From assembly GCF_001650725.1 (NCBI RefSeq), contig NZ_LXVX01000018.1, positions 1 through 64,000 of the forward strand: 64,000 nucleotides of DNA, written 5' to 3'. Positions 8,363 through 17,479 of the stretch are shown one piece after another. Position 1 is the first letter of the stretch, and each line of letters opens with the position of its first letter. The notes under the pieces are model-generated. The model was not told the origin of the DNA and searched no databases. It saw nothing but the letters and a program-made list of their open reading frames with translations. This stretch comes from Sphingobium sp. TCM1. Its GTDB lineage: Bacteria > Pseudomonadota > Alphaproteobacteria > Sphingomonadales > Sphingomonadaceae. A program made the position numbers and the translations under genes.

Positions 8363-10225
8363 ATGTCTCATCTGACCGACGAGGCGCGCGCGCCCTATCG
8401 CGACGCGCAGTCCAGCATCGAACTCGGCGACAACAGCCTGGAAGCGATCGTCGCCGCCAATCCGGCGCGCCGCACGGTGCTGAAGAACGGCCTCCTTGGC
8501 CTGTCCATCCTGCCGATGCTGGGCGCGCTCGCGGCCTGCGGCGACGATGACGATTCGAGCAGCCCCACGCCCACTCCGACGCCTACCCCGACGCCGACGG
8601 ACAGCTATGCGATCAACTTCGCGTCGGTCGCCGCCAACCAGAACGACACCGTTACGGTGCCGTCGGGCTATACCGTCGACGTGCTGCTGAAGGCGGGTGA
8701 TTCGATCGAGGCCGGCACGCCCTATTCGGGTAGCTACCCGACGCCGGCAGACGCCGAGAAATGGGCCGGCGGCAATCATGACGGCATGGAATTTTTCGAA
8801 CTGTCGGGCACCGATGCCAACAGTGGCGGCCTGCTCGCGATCAATTTCGAATATCCCGATTTCAACATCCTGATGGCGGGCAGCTACAACGCCGCCACTG
8901 CCACCGCCAGCCAGAAGGCGCTGGCACTGTCGGCTGTCGGCATTGGCGTGGTCGAAATCGCCAAGGGCACGGACGGCAAATGGGCGGTCAAGGCCGGGTC
9001 GCGCTTCAACAAGCGCTACACCGGCAACAGCAGCTACAAGGCGAGCGGCCCGGCGTCGGGTCTGCTGTCGCCCACGATCAAGGGGATGCTCAACAACTGC
9101 GCGTCCGGCCGCACCCCCTGGGGCACATATCTGACCTGCGAGGAATCGACCGACAATTATCTCGATCCGACCCAGCCGGAGGAAAATTACGGCTGGGTGG
9201 TCGAAATCGACCCCTATCAGGAACTGGCCGTTCCCACCAAGCGCACCGCGCTCGGCCGCTTCGATCATGAAAACACCGCCTATATGGCGAACAGCGACCA
9301 TCGCGTCGCCATCTACATGGGCCATGACGGCACGCCGGGCTGCATCTACAAGTTCGTGTGCGACCGCGCCTACAGCGCCAGCAATCGCGCCGCGAACATC
9401 GACATGCTCGACCATGGCACCCTCTATGTCGCCCGCTTCAATGCGGACGGCACCGGCGAATGGCGCGCGATGGTGCATGGCCAGAACGGCCTGACCGTCG
9501 GCGCCTCCGATCCGGGCAATACCAGCCAGAGTACCACGCCGCTGGCGCCGACCCCGGTCGACTTCAACAACCAGGCCGAAGTGCTGGTCAACTGCATCTC
9601 GGCGGCGCGCGTCGCCGGCGGCACCGTCATGGACCGCCCGGAATGGATCACGGTCGCGCCCGACAACAGCGCGATCTTCGTGACGCTGACCAACAATAGC
9701 GGCCGTCGCGTCACCAACCCTGCCAACCCGCGCGTCACCAATCTTCACGGTCACATCATCAAGTTCAAGGAAGACGGCAATTCGCCGCTGGCCATGAAGT
9801 TCAGCTGGGAAATCTTCCTGCAGGCGGGCGATCCGAAGCTGGCTCCGGGTGGCGCCAATCTGGTAGGCGATATCAAGGGCGATACCTTCTCCAGCCCCGA
9901 TGGCATCCGCATCGACCCCAAGGGGCGCCTGTGGGTCCAGACCGACCATAGCGTCCCCGGCAATTCGGGCGTGACCGGCACCACCATCGATCAGGCCTTC
10001 GGCCATAATGCGATGTTCCATATCGACCAGACGACCAAGCAATCAAAGCGCTTCCTGGTCGGGCCGCTGGGCTGCGAGATCACCGGGCTTGCCTACACGC
10101 CCGACCTCAAGACCTTCTTCGTCAATATCCAGCATCCCACGGGCAACTGGCCGGTGGCGGGCCAGCAGCCGCGTTCCTCGACCATCGTCGTGCGCCGCAC
10201 CGACGCCCAGCCGGTCGGCAACTGA
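8363..10225 (+). CDS. phoX: PhoX-family alkaline phosphatase (DUF839), Tat lipoprotein
   Basis: A 620-residue secreted phosphatase of the PhoX/DUF839 family. The N-terminus has a twin-arginine signal (ARRTVLK, Arg36-Arg37), a hydrophobic stretch and a lipobox LAAC (Cys59), so it is likely Tat-exported and lipid-anchored. A short Pro-Thr repeat (about residues 67-80) is a linker. The catalytic domain shows NHDGMEFF, LTCEESTDNY, GRFDHENTAY and SSPDGIRIDPKGRLWVQTD, which supply Ca/Fe ligands in known PhoX enzymes. It releases phosphate from organic esters outside the inner membrane. The upstream Pho box indicates induction by phosphate starvation through PhoB. A terminator follows. Confidence 0.93.
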   Translation: MSHLTDEARAPYRDAQSSIELGDNSLEAIVAANPARRTVLKNGLLGLSILPMLGALAACGDDDDSSSPTPTPTPTPTPTDSYAINFASVAANQNDTVTVPSGYTVDVLLKAGDSIEAGTPYSGSYPTPADAEKWAGGNHDGMEFFELSGTDANSGGLLAINFEYPDFNILMAGSYNAATATASQKALALSAVGIGVVEIAKGTDGKWAVKAGSRFNKRYTGNSSYKASGPASGLLSPTIKGMLNNCASGRTPWGTYLTCEESTDNYLDPTQPEENYGWVVEIDPYQELAVPTKRTALGRFDHENTAYMANSDHRVAIYMGHDGTPGCIYKFVCDRAYSASNRAANIDMLDHGTLYVARFNADGTGEWRAMVHGQNGLTVGASDPGNTSQSTTPLAPTPVDFNNQAEVLVNCISAARVAGGTVMDRPEWITVAPDNSAIFVTLTNNSGRRVTNPANPRVTNLHGHIIKFKEDGNSPLAMKFSWEIFLQAGDPKLAPGGANLVGDIKGDTFSSPDGIRIDPKGRLWVQTDHSVPGNSGVTGTTIDQAFGHNAMFHIDQTTKQSKRFLVGPLGCEITGLAYTPDLKTFFVNIQHPTGNWPVAGQQPRSSTIVVRRTDAQPVGN

Positions 10226-10264
10226 CCGCACTGATAACCCCCCTTCCTTGGCGAAAGGGGGCGG

Positions 10265-10298
10265 AATGGGGCGCTCCTGTAAGGGGGCGCCCCATTTT
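10265..10298 (+). terminator. Rho-independent terminator after phoX
   Basis: Ten-pair stem AATGGGGCGC/GCGCCCCATT (10265-10274 with 10287-10296) followed by TTTT, 40 bases past the phoX stop. Confidence 0.8.
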
Positions 10299-10335
10299 CG
10301 TTGGGGCCGCCATGCTGGCAAATCGGGACCAACAG

Positions 10336-10370
10336 CAAAAGGCCCGTTCCCCGGAGGGACGGGCCTTTTG
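10336..10370. terminator. Bidirectional terminator between phoX and rpmG
   Basis: Perfect 12-pair stem CAAAAGGCCCGT/ACGGGCCTTTTG with A-run and T-run on opposite sides, so it can stop transcription from both strands. It lies 53 bases past the rpmG stop. A small GCGGGC/GCCCGC hairpin at 10400-10416 sits between. Confidence 0.85.
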
Positions 10371-10422
10371 CATGTTCCGAAAGCCGGATGATCAGGCGCG
10401 CGGGCGAAAAGCCCGCAGCGGC

Positions 10423-10590
10423 TTACTTGATCTTGGCTTCCTTGAATTCGACATGCTTGCGCGCGACCGGATCATATTTGCGGAAGCTCAGCTTCTCGGT
10501 CTTGGTGCGCGGATTCTTCTTCGTGACGTAGAAGAAGCCAGTGTCAGCCGAGCTGACGAGACGGATCTTGACGGTTGCCGGCTTGGCCAT
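10423..10590 (-). CDS. rpmG: 50S ribosomal protein L33
   Basis: A 55-residue basic protein beginning [18 protein letters not shown] and containing [16 protein letters not shown] and the C-terminal EFKEAKIK, which are diagnostic of bacterial L33. It lacks the CXXC pairs of zinc-binding L33 paralogues, so it is the C- form. A component of the large subunit near the E site. Expected promoter is in the 190-base gap to the right. Confidence 0.97.
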   Translation of the reverse strand: MAKPATVKIRLVSSADTGFFYVTKKNPRTKTEKLSFRKYDPVARKHVEFKEAKIK

Positions 10591-10779
10591 GGCCCTATTC
10601 CCTGGTCGTAAATTGCGTAAAAAGAAAAGCGGCTCGCCATTGGTGAGTGGCGGACCGCCCCGTTTCAGCAGCGGCCCATGGGGCAGATTCGGTTTCCTGT
10701 CAAGGCTCGGCCTAGGCTTTACGTAGCTTTAACCGTCCTGCGCCTAGCCTGCGAGGATCACGGACAGGAGGGCTTCTCC

Positions 10780-11106
10780 ATGCGGCATGACCCGATTTCG
10801 GCCATTTTGACGGACCTCCTGCGTCGGGTCGACGCGCTGGCGGGGCAGCGCGGTCATCTCTCCCTGATGCGCCTCCATGATGAGGTGGACCAGATCCGTC
10901 ATATCGCGCGCGCCTTCCATCTCGATACGGTGGAGGGATTGGCGGGCACGCTCGAATCGGCGCTCTCGCTGCATGGCCTCGGCCCGGTGGTGCTGTCCTA
11001 TCTCGACCTGCTGCGTGAGGCTATCGGCGCGGAGATGCCGGTCAGCCTGATCGTCCCGATGATCCCGCGCGCGGCATCGCCCGCCATCGTCCCGCTCCGC
11101 GCCTGA
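10780..11106 (+). CDS. Conserved-looking hypothetical protein (108 aa)
   Basis: Not recognised. A 108-residue soluble, largely helical protein without signal peptide or TM segment; it has amphipathic stretches such as ILTDLLRRVDALAG and LSLMRLHDEVDQIRHIARAF. The start ATG is chosen because a strong AGGAGG lies about 9 bases upstream; the frame is open to 10678 but without such support. It sits 16 bases before the UPF0016 gene, so the two are probably co-transcribed. Size and helicity recall a histidine-phosphotransfer domain, but no convincing HPt motif is present. Confidence 0.75.
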   Translation: MRHDPISAILTDLLRRVDALAGQRGHLSLMRLHDEVDQIRHIARAFHLDTVEGLAGTLESALSLHGLGPVVLSYLDLLREAIGAEMPVSLIVPMIPRAASPAIVPLRA

Positions 11107-11122
11107 TCGTTTCGCTCGCCTA

Positions 11123-11689
11123 ATGGACGCCCTGCTGATCGCCCTGCTCGGCTGCCTGCTCGGCGAGATGGGAGACAAGAGCCAGTTGCTCGTCCTCGCG
11201 CTCGCGACCCGCTATGACCGTGACGGTGCGGTGATCGTCGGCATCATCGCCGCCGCCATCGCCAATGCCGCCATATCGGCCTGCGCCGGCGGCTGGATCG
11301 GCCCGATGCTGGGCGCAGACGCGCGACTGCTTTTCCTGGCGCTCGCCATCCTGTTTCTGGGCGTCGGCCTGCTCTGGCGGGTTTCCACGCCCGACATGCT
11401 GGACGGCTGGCCGACAGGCGCCTTCCTGACCACGGCGCTCGGCCTTTTCATCCTGGGGTTCGGCGATGGCCCGCAATTCCTGATCCTGGGGATCGCCACC
11501 CGCACCGGCGACCCGGCGCTGGCCGGGATCGGGGGCGCCATCGGCGTGATCGCGGCGCTGGTGCCGGTCGTGCTGCTGCGCGGGCAATTGCTCGCCCTCC
11601 TGCCGCTGCGCGCGATTCGCCGGACGGGCGGGGTGGTGCTGCTCGTGACCGGTGCGATGCTGGCCTTGTCGGCGACCAGCCTGCTCTGA
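11123..11689 (+). CDS. UPF0016/GDT1 family cation transporter (TMEM165-like)
   Basis: A 188-residue integral membrane protein with six predicted TM helices in two repeats. The first repeat carries the family signature E-x-G-D-K-S at residues 15-20 (GEMGDKSQ). At the second repeat the expected E-x-G-D-[KR]-[TS] is replaced by GFGDGPQ (112-118), so both Glu and Lys are lost. Family members export Mn2+ or exchange Ca2+/Mn2+ for H+. The degenerate second motif suggests an asymmetric pore or altered ion choice. It lies between a hypothetical gene and dps. Confidence 0.88.
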   Translation: MDALLIALLGCLLGEMGDKSQLLVLALATRYDRDGAVIVGIIAAAIANAAISACAGGWIGPMLGADARLLFLALAILFLGVGLLWRVSTPDMLDGWPTGAFLTTALGLFILGFGDGPQFLILGIATRTGDPALAGIGGAIGVIAALVPVVLLRGQLLALLPLRAIRRTGGVVLLVTGAMLALSATSLL

Positions 11690-11799
11690 TCGATCCGTTT
11701 CATCAGCCTGATCGGCATTTGCGATTCGAAAAAATGGCACCTATTCGGCGCGCGATCATTATATGTCCGAAATCAAATCCGCGAACAGGAGGATATTGG

Positions 11800-12291
11800 A
11801 TGACCGCCCCCGATCTGAAGACCCCGACCGACCTCAAGAGCAACGCCGTCAAGTCGGTCGCCGACGCGCTGAACGGCGCTCTGGCGGACAGCTATGCGCT
11901 TTACCTCAAGACCAAGAATTTCCACTGGCACGTTTCGGGTCCGCATTTCCGCGACTATCATCTCATGTTCGATGAGCAGGCCGCAGAGATTCTGGCGGTC
12001 ACCGACCTTATCGCCGAGCGTGTGCGCAAGACCGGCAATACGACGCTGCGGTCCATCGGCGACATCGCCCGGCGCCAGAGCGTCACCGACAATGACGCCG
12101 ATTTCGTCAGCCCGGCCGACATGCTGAAGGAACTGCGCGACGACAATCTGGCGCTGGTCGAAACCTTCCGCGCGGTGAAGGCTGCCGCGACCGAAGCCGG
12201 CGACAATGCGACAGAAGGCATTGTCGACGACTGGACCGACCAGGCCGAGCAGCGCGCCTGGTTCCTGTTCGAGGCCGCGCGCGGGGCGTAA
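11800..12291 (+). CDS. dps: Dps-family ferritin-like DNA-protecting protein
   Basis: A 163-residue Dps monomer; the dodecamer oxidises and stores iron and protects DNA. Ferroxidase signature seen as KNFHWHVSGPHF (His42 region) and MFDEQAAEI (Asp58 and following acids), then the helix LAVTDLIAERVR. The start follows a strong AGGAGG (CAGGAGGATATTGG); an in-frame ATG at 11719 lies before this site and was rejected. It is followed by a good terminator. No OxyR site is obvious to me in the 110-base upstream gap. Confidence 0.95.
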   Translation: MTAPDLKTPTDLKSNAVKSVADALNGALADSYALYLKTKNFHWHVSGPHFRDYHLMFDEQAAEILAVTDLIAERVRKTGNTTLRSIGDIARRQSVTDNDADFVSPADMLKELRDDNLALVETFRAVKAAATEAGDNATEGIVDDWTDQAEQRAWFLFEAARGA

Positions 12292-12309
12292 GCCGTCGCG
12301 ATGGCGATG

Positions 12310-12340
12310 AAAACCCGCTGGTGCGAACCGGCGGGTTTTT
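12310..12340 (+). terminator. Rho-independent terminator after dps
   Basis: Twelve-pair stem (AAACCCGC + TGGT paired with ACCG + GCGGGTTT) around a GCGA tetraloop, followed by Ts. It also separates dps from the convergent Gre-like gene. Confidence 0.9.
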
Positions 12341-12356
12341 CACGCCCGGGGGAAGG

Positions 12357-12827
12357 TCAGTCCTCCCCGATCACCGTTATCGCCATGATTTCCACAGCCT
12401 CTGCCTTCCCGGCAAAATCGACCTTCTCGCCGACTTCCGCATCCATCACCGCGCGGGCGAGGGGGGAGGAGAAGCTGATTCGCCCCTGATGCGGATCGGC
12501 CTCGTCGTCGCCGACGATCGCCACCGTCTTTTCCTGTTTGTTCAACCGGTAGGTGATGCGCGTGCCGAAGGCGACACTGTCGCTATCGGGCACCGGCCGC
12601 AATTCGGCCGTTGCCAGCCGCGTCCGCCAGTAGCGTAGTTCGCGCTTGTGCTTCTTGGTCGCCTCTTCGTCCATCGCGGCGGTATCGACGCTCTCCAGCG
12701 CCTCCACCTTCTCCCGCGTCAGTCGCAACCCCCGCGCCGTCACCCAATTGGGACCGGGCGGGATCGGCAGCTCGAACTTCGGCTCCATATGCTCGTCATC
12801 GCTTTCGCGACGAAAGGCGACACTCAC
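12357..12827 (-). CDS. GreA/GreB-family transcription elongation factor, shortened coiled coil
   Basis: A 156-residue protein. The C-terminal half (FGTRITYRLNKQEKTVAIVGDDEADPH, then ISFSSPLARAVMDAEVGEKVDF) is the GreA/GreB FKBP-like domain that binds RNA polymerase. The N-terminal coiled coil is present but starts after a Pro-rich lead (PIPPGPNW), as in the separate GreA/GreB-like subgroup of alphaproteobacteria. May rescue backtracked polymerase; not the main GreA. Start codon is GTG with AGGAGA eight bases upstream. It lies 87 bases after cobT on the same strand. Confidence 0.87.
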   Translation of the reverse strand: MSVAFRRESDDEHMEPKFELPIPPGPNWVTARGLRLTREKVEALESVDTAAMDEEATKKHKRELRYWRTRLATAELRPVPDSDSVAFGTRITYRLNKQEKTVAIVGDDEADPHQGRISFSSPLARAVMDAEVGEKVDFAGKAEAVEIMAITVIGED

Positions 12828-12914
12828 GTCATCTCTCTCCTGAATATAAATGTCCGGGTCGAGCCGGCCGAAGCCCGCACACCCGTCTTCGCCAAGATCA
12901 GCGCGAACGGCGGT

Positions 12915-14741
12915 TCAATCCTCGTCGAACAGCCCGGCAAGCTGTTCCACCATCGTCCCGCCCAGCTGCTCCGCGTCCATGATGGTGACGGCGCGGCGAT
13001 AATAGCGGGTGACGTCATGGCCGATGCCGATCGCCACCAGCTGCACCGGCGACCGGTTCTCGATCCAGTCGATCACCTGACGCAGATGCCGCTCCAGATA
13101 GGTACCGCTGTTCACCGACAGGGTGCTGTCATCCACTGGCGCGCCGTCGGAGATCACCATCAGGATGCGGCGTTCCTCGGGACGCGCGATCAGCCGGGCA
13201 TGAGCCCATAGCAGCGCCTCGCCGTCGATATTTTCCTTGAGCAGCCCTTCGCGCATCATCAGTCCCAGATTCTTGCGCGCGCGCCGCCAGGGATCGTCGG
13301 CCTTCTTGTAGACGATGTGGCGCAGGTCGTTCAGCCGTCCCGGCATCGGCGGACGCCCGGCGGCCAGCCATTCCTCGCGCGCCTGGCCTCCCTTCCATGC
13401 CCGCGTGGTGAAGCCCAATATCTCGGTCTTGACCCCGCAACGCTCCAGCGTGCGCGCCATGATGTCGGCGCTGATCGCCGCGATGCTGATCGGGCGCCCG
13501 CGCATGGAGCCGCTATTGTCGATCAGCAGCGTCACCACCGTGTCGCGAAACTCGGTATCCCGTTCGATCTTGTAGGACAGCGATCGGGTGGGATCGATCA
13601 CGATCCGCGCCAGTCGCGCCGCGTCGAGCAGCCCTTCTTCCTGATCGAAGTCCCAGCTGCGCGACTGCTGCGCCATCAAGCGTCGCTGGAGCCGGTTGGC
13701 GAGCTTCGTCACCGCCCCTTGCAAACTTACCAGCTGCTGGTCGAGGAAGCCGCGCAGCCGCACCAGCTCATCCTCGTCGCACAGTTCATCGGGACTGACG
13801 ACCTCGTCATATTTGAGCGTATATGCCTTATAGTCGAAACCGGGCGGCAGGTCGGACATGGGCCGGTTGGGGCGGACCGGCATCATGCCTTCCTCGCCCA
13901 TATCGTCCGCGCCTTCATCGCTGTCGGCATCGAACTCGTCGCTATAGTCGGTCTCGCCGTCCTCTGTGTCGCCGCCCTGGTCCTCGGCGCGCGCCTCGGC
14001 GTTCATGTCGCTGTCGCCGGCCTCGTCCTGGCCGCTGTCGCCTTCCTCCTGCTGCTCTTCCTCGTCCTCGCCCTCATCCTGCGATTCGGGTTCATCGGCG
14101 TCGGGCGGGACATCGGCGTCGATCAACTGGAGATGCTCCAGCATGGCGGTGGTCAGCTTCTGGAAAGCGCGCTGATCGTCGATCGCCAGCGCCAGCGCGT
14201 CGAGATCGCTGCCGGCCTTGTCCTCGATCCACTGGTCGACCATGGCGACGCCCGGCGCGACATCCTTGGGGATGGCCTGCCCGGTCAGCCGCTCGCGCAC
14301 CTTGAGCGCCAGCGCGGTCGACAGCGGCACCTCGTCGGCGGATCGCGCCCGGCGGATCGCATCGGATTTGAGCCGCAGGTCGAGCGCATGGTTGAGGTTG
14401 GCGCGCACCCCCTCCATTGCGCGCGATCCGATCGCCTCGACCCGCGCCTGCTCGACCGCGTCGAACACGGCGCGCGCCACGGCTTCCCCCGGCGCCGAGG
14501 CGGCGTGTATCTTCGCGCTGTGGTGGCGCAGCTTCAGCGCATAGGCATCGGCAAAACCGCGCGCCAGCGCCACCTGATCGGCCGGCAGGGCACGGCCGGG
14601 CGTCGGCACCTTGATCGCCTTGCCGGCGGCATGGGGGGTATCGGCGGTGAAGCCGACCTCCACTTCTGCGTCGCGGGTGATCGCACGCGCCGCGCCGGAC
14701 AGCACATCCTTGAAGGCGTCGATGGGGGAACGTTCGATCAT
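12915..14741 (-). CDS. cobT: Cobaltochelatase subunit CobT (VWA protein)
   Basis: A 608-residue partner of the AAA+ ATPase CobS; with CobN they insert Co2+ into hydrogenobyrinic acid diamide in aerobic B12 synthesis. Seen: a long acidic middle (about residues 210-290, rich in Glu/Asp) and a C-terminal von Willebrand A domain with MIDAS motif DNSGSM (408-413) followed by a conserved [15 protein letters not shown]. No other cobalamin genes occur in the window. The ATG overlaps the phosphatase stop by 4 bases. CobS/CobT pairs may also serve as MoxR-like chaperones, so the B12 role is inferred from family only. Confidence 0.93.
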   Translation of the reverse strand: MIERSPIDAFKDVLSGAARAITRDAEVEVGFTADTPHAAGKAIKVPTPGRALPADQVALARGFADAYALKLRHHSAKIHAASAPGEAVARAVFDAVEQARVEAIGSRAMEGVRANLNHALDLRLKSDAIRRARSADEVPLSTALALKVRERLTGQAIPKDVAPGVAMVDQWIEDKAGSDLDALALAIDDQRAFQKLTTAMLEHLQLIDADVPPDADEPESQDEGEDEEEQQEEGDSGQDEAGDSDMNAEARAEDQGGDTEDGETDYSDEFDADSDEGADDMGEEGMMPVRPNRPMSDLPPGFDYKAYTLKYDEVVSPDELCDEDELVRLRGFLDQQLVSLQGAVTKLANRLQRRLMAQQSRSWDFDQEEGLLDAARLARIVIDPTRSLSYKIERDTEFRDTVVTLLIDNSGSMRGRPISIAAISADIMARTLERCGVKTEILGFTTRAWKGGQAREEWLAAGRPPMPGRLNDLRHIVYKKADDPWRRARKNLGLMMREGLLKENIDGEALLWAHARLIARPEERRILMVISDGAPVDDSTLSVNSGTYLERHLRQVIDWIENRSPVQLVAIGIGHDVTRYYRRAVTIMDAEQLGGTMVEQLAGLFDED

Positions 14742-15520
14742 GGAATCAGCAATGCCTCGCGCAGCGCCTCGCGCGCCGGCGCGTCAACGCCCAGCACATC
14801 CTCCATGTAGCAATCGATTCCGCCATGGTCGGCGTCCAGCGTCTCGAACAGCGCATCCAGATAGGCGGCATCCGCGTGCAGCACCGGCGCGATCACATCG
14901 GCGCGGTCCCGTCGTGCGGCTGCCAGCCGCGATTCGCCTTGCGCGAGGCGCCAATCCCAGTCGGCATGATCGTTGGTCAGCAGATAATCTTTCACTATGG
15001 CTGCGCGCGGTACGCCAAGCGCCGCCAGGATCAGCGCCGCGCCGACCCCGGTGCGGTCCTTACCTGCCGCGCAGTTGATAAGGATCGGCAGTCGTCCTGC
15101 CAGCATCTGACGGAACATCGCCCGATAGGATTCGGCATGATCGATCGCGATCGAGCGGTACAGCGCGATCATCGCCGCGCGCATATCCTCGGCTGTAGCC
15201 GCGCCGGCGCGCAAGACTTCGCCCAACACGCCGCTGGTCTCGCGATAGTCGCGGCAATAATAATCGACGTCCGCGCCATGCCAGGATGTCGGTTCCGCCT
15301 CGCGTTCATTGGGGCGCCGGAAATCGCAGATCGCCCGGATGCCAAAGGCGCGCAACTGGGTTGCGTCCCGGTCGGTCAGCAGCGCCATCGTGCCCGACCG
15401 ATAGAGCATTTTCCGACGCACGGTCCGCCCGTCCGCGGTCGCATGGCCGCCGAAATCGCGCAGATTGAACGCGCTTGCCAGTGGCAGCCGGTCGCCGGCC
15501 ATTACGACTTCGCCGCTCAT
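14738..15520 (-). CDS. Protein tyrosine/serine phosphatase (PTP, Tyr_phosphatase_3 type)
   Basis: A 260-residue phosphatase with the dual-specificity C-x5-R loop CAAGKDRTG (Cys150, Arg156). The N-terminal [18 protein letters not shown] and LYRSG strings are typical of the bacterial Tyr_phosphatase_3 (PF13350) group. Substrates of relatives include phosphotyrosine and phosphoinositides; here unknown. I chose the ATG at 15520 because it forms an ATGA overlap with the osmC stop; the longer frame lies inside osmC. Its stop overlaps cobT, so it is translationally locked between osmC and cobT. Confidence 0.9.
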   Translation of the reverse strand: MSGEVVMAGDRLPLASAFNLRDFGGHATADGRTVRRKMLYRSGTMALLTDRDATQLRAFGIRAICDFRRPNEREAEPTSWHGADVDYYCRDYRETSGVLGEVLRAGAATAEDMRAAMIALYRSIAIDHAESYRAMFRQMLAGRLPILINCAAGKDRTGVGAALILAALGVPRAAIVKDYLLTNDHADWDWRLAQGESRLAAARRDRADVIAPVLHADAAYLDALFETLDADHGGIDCYMEDVLGVDAPAREALREALLIP

Positions 15521-15939
15521 GGCCGTTCCGGTTCGCCGATGCGCGGGACGGCAACCGTCTCGATCTGCGTCTCGACCTCGCTCATCAGCTTGTGGACCGG
15601 GCATTTGGCGGCGACGGCGATGAGCTTGTCATGCTGCTCGTCGCTCATCGGCCCGGTCAGCGCGATCCGCGTGGTCAGCTTGTAGATACCCTTGCGCTCC
15701 TCGCTGGCGTCGCGAACGATGCCGACATGGATATTCTCCACCGGAATGCCGTTCCTCTGCGCATACCAGAGCATGGTCATCGCCTTGCACGCGCCCAAAG
15801 CCGAATCATAGAGGTCATGCGGGTCCGGGCCGGCATCATTGCCATCGGGAGCGGACATGTCCGCCACCAACTCATGCCCCCGGATGCTGATCCGGTGCGC
15901 GGTGCCGCCATTGGGGTCGATCCGTTCGACGACGATCAT
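15517..15939 (-). CDS. OsmC-family peroxiredoxin-like protein
   Basis: A 140-residue OsmC/Ohr-fold protein. Two conserved cysteines are present, in LGACKAMT (Cys51) and AKCPVHKLM (Cys113), the redox pair that reduces organic hydroperoxides in OsmC/Ohr. The fold is shared by YhfA-type proteins whose role is unclear. It is 33 bases after cobS and overlaps the phosphatase start (ATGA), so cobS-osmC-phosphatase-cobT looks like one operon. Confidence 0.92.
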   Translation of the reverse strand: MIVVERIDPNGGTAHRISIRGHELVADMSAPDGNDAGPDPHDLYDSALGACKAMTMLWYAQRNGIPVENIHVGIVRDASEERKGIYKLTTRIALTGPMSDEQHDKLIAVAAKCPVHKLMSEVETQIETVAVPRIGEPERP

Positions 15940-15972
15940 GCCTTGTCTCCCTGCCGTCGGACAGGGCGAACG

Positions 15973-16980
15973 TCAGTTCGCCCGCGTCGCCACGCTCTCG
16001 GGAAGATCCTTCCCGAACACGCGCTGATAATATTCCGCCACCAGCGCCCGCTCCGCCTCGTCGCACTTATTGAGGAAGGACAGGCGGAAGGCGAAGCCCA
16101 CATTCTTGAAGATCAGGGCATTCTGCGCCCAGCTGATCACGGTGCGCGGCGACATCACGGTCGAAATGTCGCCGTTGATGAAGCCCTGGCGGGTGAGTTC
16201 CGCCACCTTGATCATGCTCTCGACTTCCTTGCGGCCGCCTTCATGATCATATTCGCCGGACTTGGCCAGCACCACCTGCGCCTCGGTGGCGGCGGGCAGA
16301 TAGTTCAGCGCCACCACCAGGTTCCAGCGGTCCATCTGGCCCTGGTTGATCTGCTGCGTGCCATGATAAAGGCCGGTCGTGTCGCCCAGGCCCACCGTAT
16401 TGGCGGTCGCGAATAGGCGGAAATGCGGGTTCGGCCGGATGACCCGGTTCTGGTCGAGGAGCGTCATCTTGCCGTCCGTTTCCAGCACGCGCTGGATCAC
16501 GAACATCACGTCGGGACGGCCGGCGTCATATTCGTCGAACACCAGCGCCACCGGCCGCTGCAACGCCCAGGGGAGCAGCCCCTCACGGAACTCCGTTACC
16601 TGCTGGCCGTCCTTGAGCACGATGGCGTCGCGCCCGACCAGGTCGATACGGCTGATATGCGCATCCAGGTTGATGCGGATGCACGGCCATTTCAGGCGGG
16701 CGGCGACCTGCTCGATATGGCTCGACTTGCCGGTGCCATGATAGCCCTGCACCATGACGCGGCGATTATAGGCAAAGCCCGCCAGGATCGCGAGCGTGGT
16801 GTCGGGATCGAACACATAGGCGGGATCGAGGTCCGGCACGCGCTCGTCCGCCTGGGAAAAGGCCGGGATCTTCATATCGACATCGATGCCGAAGACGTCG
16901 CGCGCATCCACCTCCCGGTCGGGCGCGTCGAGCAGCGTTTCGGCGCGGGTGTCGGGCTGGACGTTCGAAATCTCGGTCAT
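15973..16980 (-). CDS. cobS: Cobaltochelatase subunit CobS (AAA+ ATPase)
   Basis: A 335-residue AAA+ ATPase with Walker [10 protein letters not shown] (79-87), Walker B ALVFDEYD (145-152), sensor strings [12 protein letters not shown] and the C-terminal [15 protein letters not shown] typical of CobS. It powers metal insertion by the CobNST chelatase. An ATG nine codons upstream (17007) is in frame; the start used gives [10 protein letters not shown], the usual CobS beginning. It is first in the minus-strand operon that ends with cobT. Confidence 0.94.
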   Translation of the reverse strand: MTEISNVQPDTRAETLLDAPDREVDARDVFGIDVDMKIPAFSQADERVPDLDPAYVFDPDTTLAILAGFAYNRRVMVQGYHGTGKSSHIEQVAARLKWPCIRINLDAHISRIDLVGRDAIVLKDGQQVTEFREGLLPWALQRPVALVFDEYDAGRPDVMFVIQRVLETDGKMTLLDQNRVIRPNPHFRLFATANTVGLGDTTGLYHGTQQINQGQMDRWNLVVALNYLPAATEAQVVLAKSGEYDHEGGRKEVESMIKVAELTRQGFINGDISTVMSPRTVISWAQNALIFKNVGFAFRLSFLNKCDEAERALVAEYYQRVFGKDLPESVATRAN

Positions 16981-17052
16981 GGCGTCTTCAATCTTTCTGC
17001 GAGTCATTCAGCCCCTAACCGATATTTTCGGGCCATGTCGATAGAGTGGGGC

Positions 17053-17072
17053 CTTGATGCGCGGCGATCAAG
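17053..17072. promoter_or_regulatory. Inverted repeat CTTGAT-N8-ATCAAG in cobS/DUF1294 gap
   Basis: Perfect 6-base arms separated by 8 bases in the 217-base gap between cobS (minus) and the DUF1294 gene (plus). The arms resemble Fnr half-sites, but the spacer is 8 rather than 4. Function unknown; the rest of the gap shows nothing clear. Confidence 0.3.
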
Positions 17073-17197
17073 TTGCCCTTTCAGCCAAATTGGCATCCTC
17101 GCCGGTCGGGATGGCTGGGTGGCACACGTCCGGGATCGGCGCGGCGCTGCCGACAGGATCCATGTATTTTCAGGTCATGTGTCGCTAACCAAGGACG

Positions 17198-17479
17198 ATG
17201 GACTGGAGCAATGAAGCCTATTTCCTCGCCATCCCGTTTCTGCTGCTCAACGGCTGCACCCTGTTCTGCTTTGGATGGGACAAGAGATGCGCGATCGCCG
17301 GCCGGCGGCGCATATCCGAGGCGAATTTGCTAACCCTGGCGCTGCTGGGCGGCTCTCCGGGGGCTCTGCTGGCGCGCCGGCTCTTTCGTCACAAGACGCG
17401 CAAGCAACCCTTTTCCGCCTGGTTGCAGCTGATCGTCGTCAGCCAGGCGGGCCTTGCGATCGGCTGGTTCCTGATCTGA
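17198..17479 (+). CDS. DUF1294 small membrane protein
   Basis: A 93-residue protein with about three hydrophobic segments and the DUF1294 signature: DKRCAIAGRRRISE in the first loop, LALLGGSPGALLARRLFRHKTRKQPF in the second. Function unknown; in other bacteria the domain is often fused to a cold-shock domain, which is absent here. Start preceded by AAGGA. It ends one base before the convergent J-domain gene. Confidence 0.87.
   Translation: MDWSNEAYFLAIPFLLLNGCTLFCFGWDKRCAIAGRRRISEANLLTLALLGGSPGALLARRLFRHKTRKQPFSAWLQLIVVSQAGLAIGWFLI

Noticed and set aside
8565..8610. CCNACGCC-type tandem repeat in phoX
   Set aside because: It encodes the Pro-Thr linker of the lipoprotein and stays in frame; a coding microsatellite rather than a separate element.
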